Shown here piece after piece: positions 25,123 through 32,677 of a DNA stretch of 64,000 nucleotides. This stretch comes from Aliishimia sp963678085 (GTDB lineage Bacteria; Pseudomonadota; Alphaproteobacteria; Rhodobacterales; Rhodobacteraceae), in NCBI GenBank assembly GCA_963678085.1, contig OY782680.1:2914001-2978000 (forward strand), written 5' to 3'. Every line of letters starts with the position of its first letter. The stretch's first letter is position 1. The translations under genes were made by a program, and so were the position numbers. The notes under the pieces were generated by a model. That model made no database searches, was not told the DNA's origin, and was given only the letters and a program-made list of their open reading frames with translations.

Positions 25123-27681
25123 CTAGAACTTCTCCAAGAGCCGCTTGAGATAGTCGCGCTCATCTTGGTCGCGGCTGCGATCCCTATAACGGCGCTGGAT
25201 ATCTTCGCTTAGCTCCTGTGCGCGCTCGCGCTCTGTGCCCGGCTCGATCCCTAAATTATGCCCGCCCCCTGGCTGATTGGACATCCCATCGCGGCCCAAC
25301 GGATCTCTGGAGCTGCCGGACTCACCCGTTGATCCAGCCTGCTGACCCTGCCCAGGCTGGCCGTTTTGCCGCTCTCGCATAGCCTCACCGAGATGTTGCA
25401 ACCCCTCGCGCAGAGCATCCATGGCTTGGGACTGGTTCTCAATCGCATCCGCGAAATCCTGAGCCCGCAAATTGTCTTCGGCGCGATCCATCGCATCACC
25501 TGCCCGCCCCAGCGCTTCGCGCGCAGCCTCCCCGGCCTCAGTTCCTGCACCGGGCAAGTTCCGTTCTTGGCGTTGCAATTCTTGGCGCAAAGCTTGCTGA
25601 CGATCCGCAAGTGCGCCCTCGCCGCCGTCACCCTCGCTTTGTCCCTCGCCTTGGCTGGGATTTTGCCCCTGTTGCCCCTCATGGCTTTGACCGCGCCCCT
25701 GACCACCATTGCGCCCTTCATTGCCTTGGGACTCGCCCGCTTGCCCGCCTGGATTGGCCTGCTCTTGCAAATCGCGAAAGGCGTCATCCGCAAGCCCTTG
25801 CTGCTCGCGCAACGTCTCGCCCAGCCCCTCCATCGCTTGCTCGCCAGGGCCCTGTCCCCCCTGCGCCTGACTCATGCGCAGGTTTTCGAGGATCTCTTGC
25901 AGCTCTTGCATAGCTTGCGCGGCCTCAGCCATACGGCCCTGCTCCATCAGCTCTTGGATACGGTCCATCATGCGCTGGATATCATCTTGGCTCAGCATCA
26001 TGCTTTCGGAATTTGGATTGGGTGCTGGGCTCTCTTCATCAAGCTCCGCTTGCCTAGACAGCTGGCGCAAATAATCCTCAGTCGCCGCGCGCAGCTCGCG
26101 CATCAGCTCTGCAATCTCTTCCGGGCTTGCCCCGTTTCGCATCGCCTCTTCAAGCCGCTCGCGGGCGCGTTCAAGCCGCGCAAGCGCATCGGCCAAATCG
26201 CCCACCTCGATTGTCAGCGCCAGCTCCCAAAGCTCCTCGGCCAGCCGGTCTTGGGTCTCATCGCTGAGATCATAGCTGGCAAATAGCTCCATGCGTTCGA
26301 TCAGACGCTGGGTGCGCAGCCGCGCCAGATCTTTGCGAAACACCTCATCCGGGCGATGCGCCAGAGCCCGCAGGATTTGCGCGGCGCGCTTTGTGTTGCT
26401 GCGGTTCCACAGGATATCGCGGCGCATCTCGATCATCGCCGCGGCCATGGGATCAAAGAAGCGCCGCCCCGGCAGCACGATCTCTTGCAGGCCCGAGCGT
26501 CCCTCTTGCTCGGCCCCATCCAGAGCGACCAATTCAAGCGTCACGGGCAAATTCGCCCATGGGTGCTTGGAGAAATCTTCAATCAATTCCTCGTCAAAAG
26601 CATCGCGCGCACCAGAGAAAGGCACCGGCAAAGAAGCCAGCAGCGCCGGGCGCGGCTCGGGGTCTATTGTCAGCCCATAGAGGCGCTCAACACGGGCCAA
26701 ATCGAGCTGAAACCGCGCCTCGCCCGCCTCGACCCCATAATCATCCTGTGCGTTGAATGGCAGGGTCATCTCACCCAGAGCGCTTGCGGTCACCTCGCCA
26801 GCGGTGGTGATCTGAGGCGGAAGATCCTCGATGAGTGCGATCGACCAACGCCGCCCACCCTGCCCAGCAATTTCCAAGAGCCCCGGCTGCACCGCCGCAA
26901 ATTCATGCGCCATTTCAGAGCTCTCGCCAGTGCCAGCAGAGAGCGTTTGGGTCAGTGAAAGCGCGCCAACCTCCCCGTAAAAGCGCACGGAAATGATCGA
27001 GCCTTTCGGAATGTTCAAATCCCCTGCGGGCAGATCGCTGAGATAGAGCACCGGCGCGCCAGTATAAAGCGGCGGCTCGATCCAGCCCTCCCAAACTGGG
27101 CCTGCGGCCAGTGCTGGCGCTTGCGGCGTTGCAATCTGCGACACGCTTGCAACGCGTGATAAAGAGCCAAAAAGCAGTGCAATCGAAATCGCAACCAGAG
27201 CCACATAGCGCAGCGCGAAAGGATCGGCGCGTTTGGTATCCAGATCGGGGGGAATGGCGCGAGCCTTAGCCGCTTGGCGAGCCATGCGCGCTTGGTGGAC
27301 CTGCCAAATCGCTTGACTTGCTCGATCCTGACCGCCCAGAGCCATCCCATCCAGCATCGCCTGAATAGGCCGGCTCTTAAGACTGTTATCAAGACGCTCC
27401 AGCGCATGGGCTTGGCGCGGCAGACGGAACCGCTGCACCCCGCGCAGCGTCGCATAGACCAAGGACAGGATCACAATCAGCGCCCCGCCCCAGGCCATTT
27501 CTCGCGGCACCAGATCGTGAAGCCCCAACATCAGCACCGCCAAGGCAGCAAAACCAATGCAGATCATCGGCCAGAACGACGCCACCACCCGCTCCGCCAG
27601 CAAGCCCGCCCAGGTCAAGTAAATTGGGCGGCGCAAACTCTGAAGAGGATCGGTTTTGTCAGCCTGTGAAACTGGGTCCAT
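25123..27681 (-). CDS. TIGR02302 family large membrane protein
   Basis: The 852-residue protein has three N-terminal transmembrane helices (two at about 28-75 and one near 155-172), a beta-rich middle with PVWEGWIEPPLYTGAPVLYL ... LPPQITTAGEVTASALGEMTLPFNAQDDYGV, then helical segments and a Gln/Gly/Glu-rich low-complexity stretch (about 600-720) before a charged helix at the end. This plan is the one I know for TIGR02302, an uncharacterised alphaproteobacterial family usually beside lysA. It ends two bases from the convergent zinc-ribbon gene. A role at the cell envelope is plausible, not shown. The DNA around 25600-25900 is repetitive because of the Q/G codons. Confidence 0.85.
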   Translation of the reverse strand: MDPVSQADKTDPLQSLRRPIYLTWAGLLAERVVASFWPMICIGFAALAVLMLGLHDLVPREMAWGGALIVILSLVYATLRGVQRFRLPRQAHALERLDNSLKSRPIQAMLDGMALGGQDRASQAIWQVHQARMARQAAKARAIPPDLDTKRADPFALRYVALVAISIALLFGSLSRVASVSQIATPQAPALAAGPVWEGWIEPPLYTGAPVLYLSDLPAGDLNIPKGSIISVRFYGEVGALSLTQTLSAGTGESSEMAHEFAAVQPGLLEIAGQGGRRWSIALIEDLPPQITTAGEVTASALGEMTLPFNAQDDYGVEAGEARFQLDLARVERLYGLTIDPEPRPALLASLPVPFSGARDAFDEELIEDFSKHPWANLPVTLELVALDGAEQEGRSGLQEIVLPGRRFFDPMAAAMIEMRRDILWNRSNTKRAAQILRALAHRPDEVFRKDLARLRTQRLIERMELFASYDLSDETQDRLAEELWELALTIEVGDLADALARLERARERLEEAMRNGASPEEIAELMRELRAATEDYLRQLSRQAELDEESPAPNPNSESMMLSQDDIQRMMDRIQELMEQGRMAEAAQAMQELQEILENLRMSQAQGGQGPGEQAMEGLGETLREQQGLADDAFRDLQEQANPGGQAGESQGNEGRNGGQGRGQSHEGQQGQNPSQGEGQSEGDGGEGALADRQQALRQELQRQERNLPGAGTEAGEAAREALGRAGDAMDRAEDNLRAQDFADAIENQSQAMDALREGLQHLGEAMRERQNGQPGQGQQAGSTGESGSSRDPLGRDGMSNQPGGGHNLGIEPGTERERAQELSEDIQRRYRDRSRDQDERDYLKRLLEKF

Positions 27682-27716
27682 TCGGGCGCGCTCCTATCGG
27701 CGAGAGGCAGAATACC

Positions 27717-28982
27717 TCACAGCCATGAAGGAATGGTATCGCGATTGATGATTTCGTCAAAGCTTGGACGTGCGCGAATAACCGCAAATTGATCGCCCTG
27801 GACCAAAACCTCAGGAATTAGGGGCCGTGTGTTATATTCGCTACTCATTACAGCGCCATAAGCCCCTGCGCTACGAAAAGCCACAAGGTCATGTGCGGCA
27901 AGCTGAGGCATGGCCCGCTCTTTGGCAAATGTGTCCCCTGATTCGCAAACCGGGCCGACAATGTCATATTGAACGCGCTCATGGCCCGGCGCGGGCTCAA
28001 GCACGGGCACGATATCATGCCAAGCCTCATACATGGCTGGGCGGATCAGATCATTCATGGCCGCATCAAGAATCAGAAAATCACGCCCCTCGCCGGATTT
28101 CACATAGATCACCGAAGAGACCAAAAGCCCCGCATTGCCCGCAATAAGTCGCCCCGGCTCGATCTCGATCTCGCAGCCCAAATGCCCGACGGTGCGCTGG
28201 ATCAAAGCGCCATAATCGGTCGGCAGCGGCGGGGCCTCGTTGGAGCGCGCATAAGGAATGCCAAGCCCGCCGCCCAAATCAAGGCGCGAAATCTCATGGC
28301 CATCAGCGCGCAAGGTCTCCGTCAGTTCTGCCACTTTTTGATAGGCCAGCTCAAAGGGCGCAAGATCGGTGAGCTGCGAGCCGATATGCACGTCAATGCC
28401 AACCACTTTCAGCCCCGGCAGGCGCGCGGCCATCGCGTAAACCTCGCGGGCGCGCGATATGGGGATACCGAATTTATTTTCGGATTTTCCAGTGGCGATT
28501 TTGGCATGGGTCTTGGCATCCACATCCGGGTTCACGCGAATGGTGATCGGCGCGGTCAGCCCAAGGCTGCTTGCCACATCGGAGATCGCCTGCATCTCCG
28601 GCTCGCTCTCAACATTGAATTGGCGAATGCCCCCTGTGAGCGCGGTGCGGATTTCACCCAGCGTTTTGCCGACGCCAGAGAACACGATCTTTTCGCCCGG
28701 CACTCCGGCTGCGATGGCCCGGCGATATTCGCCCTCGCTCACCACATCCATACCCGCGCCAAGGCCCGCAAGCGTTTTGAGGATCGCTTGGTTAGAGGCA
28801 GCCTTCATCGCATAGCACACCAGATGCGGCCCCCAGCTCAGCGCCTCATCAAAAAGCGTGAAATGCCGGGTCAGGGTCGCGGTGGAATAGACATAGAACG
28901 GGGTGCCAACCTCAGCCGCAATGCGCGGCAAGGGCACGTCTTCGGCATGCAGGATGCCATCTTGATAGAGAAAGTGATCCAT
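27717..28982 (-). CDS. lysA: Diaminopimelate decarboxylase
   Basis: The 421-residue PLP enzyme makes lysine from meso-diaminopimelate in the cytoplasm. The PLP lysine is in CYAMKAASNQAILK (about residue 56), HIGSQ in VGIDVHIGSQLTDL (about 197), the glycine-rich phosphate site DLGGGLGIPY, and the active-site cysteine region GPVCESGDTFA (about 345). The length matches the family. The start ATG at 28982 gives MDHFLYQDGILHAEDV, as in relatives. It follows the ATP-grasp gene by 38 bases and precedes TIGR02302 by 35 bases in what looks like one transcription unit from argH. Confidence 0.96.
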   Translation of the reverse strand: MDHFLYQDGILHAEDVPLPRIAAEVGTPFYVYSTATLTRHFTLFDEALSWGPHLVCYAMKAASNQAILKTLAGLGAGMDVVSEGEYRRAIAAGVPGEKIVFSGVGKTLGEIRTALTGGIRQFNVESEPEMQAISDVASSLGLTAPITIRVNPDVDAKTHAKIATGKSENKFGIPISRAREVYAMAARLPGLKVVGIDVHIGSQLTDLAPFELAYQKVAELTETLRADGHEISRLDLGGGLGIPYARSNEAPPLPTDYGALIQRTVGHLGCEIEIEPGRLIAGNAGLLVSSVIYVKSGEGRDFLILDAAMNDLIRPAMYEAWHDIVPVLEPAPGHERVQYDIVGPVCESGDTFAKERAMPQLAAHDLVAFRSAGAYGAVMSSEYNTRPLIPEVLVQGDQFAVIRARPSFDEIINRDTIPSWL

Positions 28983-29020
28983 AAACGCCCGTTAGCGCGA
29001 ATGCAGCACAGGGGCAATGC

Positions 29021-30211
29021 TCAACGCTTGGCCTTTTCGCGGGCCTTGTGGGTTTCAACGCGGGATTTCAGAAGGCGGGCACTTTCTTCGGCGGCAGCTT
29101 CAAAGCGGGGCAGCAGCTGAGGGCCGCGCGCGCCCTGTCCAAAGGCAAGCTGATAGAGCGCATGGAAGCTGTTGGCATTGGCCTCGATGATCACCGGACC
29201 GTCCTCCGTGAGCGCAATATCCCAGCCGATACAGCCAAATTCGGGGAAGATTGCATGCGCTTTTGCTGTCAGCTCCAATGTCTGCGGCCAATGGGGCATT
29301 TGCACGCCGATTAGATCCGCCTCAGAGACTGGATGGCGGGTGATTTCTTCAAACGAGAGCCCGCTGCCGCGCACCACGCGCCGGGTTCTGCCATCCGCAT
29401 CGACCTGCGCCAGCATCGAGCCATCTTGCCAAAAATTATCGGACATGGCGCGCGGGGCGGGCAGTTTCCACACCGCGTAGAGCGGCGCGATCCCTTGCGC
29501 GTCTCGCAGCGTCACGAGGCGCAAACATCCGATTGCGGGCCCCGTGCGCTTGCGCAAATCGGAGTGAGGCACCAAAGCGGTTTGGAAGATATACCCTTCG
29601 GGAAAGGCATGCAAAATCTCATCTGCAAATCCGCTGGCATCCACTTTACGGCCTGTGCTGAGCGTTACACACTCCTCCCCTGCCGCCTCAAGCCGGATAG
29701 AACCAACCGATCCCGATCCCTCAACAGGTTTGCCAAACAGCGGATAGACCGCGCCATGCATTAAGAATTCAACGATCTCCGCCCGATTCCTGAGCACCGG
29801 CTGCGCGCCTAAAGAGCGGACTGGATGCACCAAGGCTTGCGTTTGCGCAACCGGCAGACCGAGCGTATCTAACAGCTGAGTATACAGCACCTTATCGCGA
29901 ATAAAGCCTCTTGAGACGGTCAAAGCGGTAGGATTTGCTGCAGTGTTTAGGGCCCAAGATCCGACCAGACCCACCAGCTCTTTCTTTTGGGCCATCGCGA
30001 TATCTGGGCGAAATGCACCGGTCGAGACATATTCATGGGGTGCCAGCCGCCCCGGACCAAAGCGCAACACCGCCATCTCGCGCAATTGGCGCAGCGGAGA
30101 CACCCCATGTTCTCGCGCGATGGCAACCAAAGCCTCTGCCGCCGGAGGGGCCGGTTTTTTAGGCGCTGCAAGCAAAGCGGGCTGCGAGTCGATCTGAGAT
30201 TGGGCGTTCAT
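29021..30211 (-). CDS. Sugar-transfer-associated ATP-grasp family protein
   Basis: The 396-residue protein has an ATP-grasp fold: VYPLFGKPVEGSGSVGSIRLE (about residues 165-185) for nucleotide contact and GCIGWDIALTEDGPVIIEANANSFHALYQLAF near residue 330 with the metal-binding D, E and N of the family. It resembles the ATP-grasp proteins often found beside cell-surface sugar genes (ATPgrasp_ST), which are thought to join carboxylates to amines, but no substrate is known. A Pro/Ala-rich N-terminus precedes the domain. It is placed between the small lipoprotein and lysA, where relatives usually have these two genes adjacent, so it may be an insertion into a conserved operon. Confidence 0.75.
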   Translation of the reverse strand: MNAQSQIDSQPALLAAPKKPAPPAAEALVAIAREHGVSPLRQLREMAVLRFGPGRLAPHEYVSTGAFRPDIAMAQKKELVGLVGSWALNTAANPTALTVSRGFIRDKVLYTQLLDTLGLPVAQTQALVHPVRSLGAQPVLRNRAEIVEFLMHGAVYPLFGKPVEGSGSVGSIRLEAAGEECVTLSTGRKVDASGFADEILHAFPEGYIFQTALVPHSDLRKRTGPAIGCLRLVTLRDAQGIAPLYAVWKLPAPRAMSDNFWQDGSMLAQVDADGRTRRVVRGSGLSFEEITRHPVSEADLIGVQMPHWPQTLELTAKAHAIFPEFGCIGWDIALTEDGPVIIEANANSFHALYQLAFGQGARGPQLLPRFEAAAEESARLLKSRVETHKAREKAKR

Positions 30212-30256
30212 ACCCGCGAGCTTAGCGCGAACGGGTTAAGATCGCCCTACCGACAA

Positions 30257-30364
30257 TCAGGCCAGCCAGGTGATGTCAGTTACCGAGGCCGAGGGCGGGA
30301 TTGGGTCACCATCTGCGCCGCAGCTTGCCAAGGCTATGAGCGACAGGATTAACATTGCTCTCAC
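30257..30364 (-). CDS. Very small lipoprotein between argH and the ATP-grasp gene
   Basis: The reverse strand encodes a 35-residue peptide, MRAMLILSLIALASCGAD followed by GDPIPPSASVTDITWLA. The LASC lipobox with a short hydrophobic stretch marks a lipoprotein signal, leaving a mature chain of about 21 residues. The GTG start overlaps the argH stop (GTGA), and an ATG three codons later at 30355 is the alternative start. Tiny lipoproteins in this position between argH and lysA are a familiar feature of alphaproteobacterial genomes, with no function known to me. Confidence 0.8.
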   Translation of the reverse strand: MRAMLILSLIALASCGADGDPIPPSASVTDITWLA

Positions 30365-31752
30365 GCCAAAATCCCCTTCCACCTTGCGATTTGTGCCCGC
30401 ACTTGGGCCGGCGCGGTGCCTCCGTAAGATATACGAGAGGCCACTGAATTATCCACGCTTAGCACATCAAAAACCGCATTCGTGATCTCTTTATGCACAG
30501 ATTGCATTTGCTCAAGGCTCAGATCGGGCAGATCGCAACCCTTGTTTTCGGCCAAGGCCACAAGCGCGCCGGTCACATGATGCGCCTCGCGGAAGGGCAT
30601 GCCAAGAACGCGCACCAGCCAATCGGCCAGATCGGTGGCGGTGGAAAAGCCAGTACCCGCAGAGGCAGCGAGCGCTTCGCGGTTCGCGCTCATGTCACTG
30701 ACCATGCCCGTCATCGCCGCGAGCGCCAGCATCCAATTATCCGCCGCATCAAAGACCTGCTCTTTATCCTCCTGCATATCTTTGGAATAGGCGAGCGGTA
30801 GCCCCTTCATCACCATCATAAGCGCGGTATTGGCCCCGAAAATCCGCCCCACCTTGGCCCGGATCAACTCGGCGGCATCTGGGTTTTTCTTCTGCGGCAT
30901 GATCGAAGAGCCGGTCGAGAAGCTATCCGAGAGCACCACGAAACGGAACTGCGCCGAGGACCAGATCACCAACTCTTCGGCAAAGCGGCTCAAATGCACA
31001 GCGCTGATCGAAGCCACAGAAAGAAACTCAAGCGCGAAATCCCGGTCCGACACCGCATCCAGCGAATTGGCCATGGGGCGCGCAAATCCCAAAGCTTGGG
31101 CTGTCATCTCGCGATCAATCGCAAAAGAGGTGCCCGCCAAGGCCGCCGCGCCCAAGGGAGATTCGTTCATGCGCGCGCGCGCATCCCGAACGCGCGAAAG
31201 ATCACGGGCGAACATCTCAACATAGGCCATCATATGATGCCCCCAAGTCACCGGCTGAGCGGTTTGCAGATGGGTAAAGCCAGGCATCACCCAATCCGCG
31301 CCCGCCTCGGCCTGCGACAAAAGCGCTTTGATCAAAGCCTCTAGCCCTGTTTCTGCCGCATCAAGCTGATCGCGCACCCAAAGCCGAAAATCGGTCGCCA
31401 CCTGATCATTGCGCGAACGCGCCGTGTGCAGCCGCCCCGCAGGCTCGCCAATCAAGGCTTTCAGACGCGCCTCAACATTCATATGAATGTCTTCTAAAGC
31501 CGCGGAAAATTCGAACGCACCGCCCTCAATTTCTGACAATACCGTGAGCAAGCCTTCCCGGATCGCCTGTGCATCCTTATTCTCAATTATGCCCGTCGCC
31601 GCCAGCATGGCCGCATGGGCGCGCGAGCCGGCAATATCTTGAGCGGCAAGACGCTTGTCAAAATCGATGGAGGCGTTAATTGCCTGCATAATCGCATCAA
31701 CACCGGTGGAAAAGCGTCCGCCCCACATCTGATTTGCGGAAATGTCACTCAT
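30361..31752 (-). CDS. argH: Argininosuccinate lyase
   Basis: The 463-residue enzyme performs the last step of arginine synthesis, splitting argininosuccinate to arginine and fumarate. It opens MWGGRF, has the substrate block RSRNDQVATDFRLWVRDQL (about residue 113), GFTHLQTAQPVTWGHH (about 157-172, with the catalytic His) and the family signature GSSIMPQKKNPDAAELIR (about 278-295). It is the first gene of the argH - lipoprotein - ATP-grasp - lysA - TIGR02302 unit and divergent from the TlpA gene with only 23 bases between starts, so the two promoters must overlap. Confidence 0.97.
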   Translation of the reverse strand: MSDISANQMWGGRFSTGVDAIMQAINASIDFDKRLAAQDIAGSRAHAAMLAATGIIENKDAQAIREGLLTVLSEIEGGAFEFSAALEDIHMNVEARLKALIGEPAGRLHTARSRNDQVATDFRLWVRDQLDAAETGLEALIKALLSQAEAGADWVMPGFTHLQTAQPVTWGHHMMAYVEMFARDLSRVRDARARMNESPLGAAALAGTSFAIDREMTAQALGFARPMANSLDAVSDRDFALEFLSVASISAVHLSRFAEELVIWSSAQFRFVVLSDSFSTGSSIMPQKKNPDAAELIRAKVGRIFGANTALMMVMKGLPLAYSKDMQEDKEQVFDAADNWMLALAAMTGMVSDMSANREALAASAGTGFSTATDLADWLVRVLGMPFREAHHVTGALVALAENKGCDLPDLSLEQMQSVHKEITNAVFDVLSVDNSVASRISYGGTAPAQVRAQIARWKGILA

Positions 31753-31775
31753 GGGTCTGCCCCTTTGGAGGAAAA

Positions 31776-32351
31776 ATGAAACGTTTGATTAACACAGTCC
31801 TTTATATCGCGCTGTCTCTGGGGGCCAGTGCTTTGGGGACCAGTGCTGTGCTTGCTGATATTGATGCAGCCAAAGCGGCGCGCGAGGGGGATATGAAAAA
31901 GCTTGTGTTTCATAAGAGCCCAAGCAGCGTGCCCGAGATCGAATATGTGCTGGCTGATGGGGCCGGTATGGGCAAACTTTCTGATTACCGGGGCAAGTAT
32001 GTCCTGCTGAATTTTTGGGCCACTTGGTGCGCGCCCTGCCGCAAAGAAATGCCCTACCTATCTGAGCTGCAAGCGATTTATGGCGGTGACACTTTCCAGG
32101 TTGTGACCATCGCGGCGGGGCGCAACTCGCCCGAGGGGATCGTGACGTTCTTTGAAGAAATTGGCGTGAGCAACCTGCCCCGCCATCAAGACCCCAAACA
32201 AAAACTCGCCGCAGCCATGGGCGTTTTGGGGCTACCAATCACAGTGATTATTGATCCTGAGGGCAATGAAATTGCAAGGCTGCGCGGGGATGCCAACTGG
32301 GCCTCAGGCAGCGCGAAGGCGGTGATCCAGGCGCTTTTGGCCGGGCAATGA
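31776..32351 (+). CDS. TlpA-type thiol:disulfide interchange protein
   Basis: The 191-residue protein has an N-terminal hydrophobic signal (TVLYIALSLGASALGTSAVLA) and a thioredoxin domain with the redox motif WATWCAPCRKEMP (about residues 82-94) and the cis-proline in GVLGLPITVIID. It works on the periplasmic side of the membrane, reducing disulfides, for example in cytochrome maturation. The ATG at 31776 follows GGAGG. It is divergent from argH, an arrangement often seen in this group. The exact partner cannot be told. Confidence 0.9.
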   Translation: MKRLINTVLYIALSLGASALGTSAVLADIDAAKAAREGDMKKLVFHKSPSSVPEIEYVLADGAGMGKLSDYRGKYVLLNFWATWCAPCRKEMPYLSELQAIYGGDTFQVVTIAAGRNSPEGIVTFFEEIGVSNLPRHQDPKQKLAAAMGVLGLPITVIIDPEGNEIARLRGDANWASGSAKAVIQALLAGQ

Positions 32352-32390
32352 TGCGACAGGCGGATGAGCTTGTGCGCCAAACAAAGAACC

Positions 32391-32411
32391 GTGGGGGTTT
32401 TGCACCCCCAC
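32391..32411 (+). terminator. Stem-loop after the TlpA gene
   Basis: GTGGGGG (32391-32397) pairs with CCCCCAC (32405-32411), with an extra T-A pair and a five-base loop. It is 40 bases after the TlpA stop. No T-run follows directly, so it may be a weak terminator or a 3'-end stabiliser. Confidence 0.45.
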
Positions 32412-32611
32412 ACCCCCGCAAGGTATTTTCAGCCAAATGAAGGGGGGCGCACGCGGTGGGGTCCCCACTACCTATTTAGATCCTCATTGTTTGTGTTAAG
32501 TGGTTGACATGATGGCATGACCCGGCAGTAAGATCTGCGCGGGAATTTTTGTGCAGCTATACCAAACGCACTTGGGAGGCCGAATTTTGGGTGTTTCTTT
32601 TCCCCTTTACC

Positions 32612-32660
32612 CATCAACTTATCCGAAAACCAAGTGCCCAGTTTTCCGCTCGATTGGGGT
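32612..32660. repeat. Degenerate copy of the 55-kb intergenic repeat
   Basis: CCATCAACTTATCCGAAAAC followed by CAAGTGCCCAGTTTTC aligns with the two copies at 55065-55162 (CCATCACCTTGCCCGAAAAC, then CGGTGTCCACTTTTC). The GAAAAC/GTTTTC stem is kept, while the 3' side is altered. Confidence 0.45.
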
Positions 32661-32677
32661 ATATTTACCCCCCGAAT

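Larger units (their letters stand above)
32352..32677. other. Intergenic region with stem-loop and degenerate repeat
   Basis: No gene is supported in these 326 bases between the convergent TlpA and ptsP genes. The stretch holds a G/C stem-loop at 32391-32411, a copy of the 55-kb repeat family at about 32612-32660, and a perfect hairpin GGGGTA/TACCCC at about 32657-32672. A weak plus-strand promoter (TTGACA at 32504, TAAGAT at 32529, spacing 19) could drive a short RNA. Confidence 0.5.

Noticed and set aside
25366..26286. 306-codon plus-strand frame opposite the TIGR02302 gene
   Set aside because: Leu/Ala-rich antisense of a Gln/Glu/Ala-rich coding region; no ribosome site or domain.
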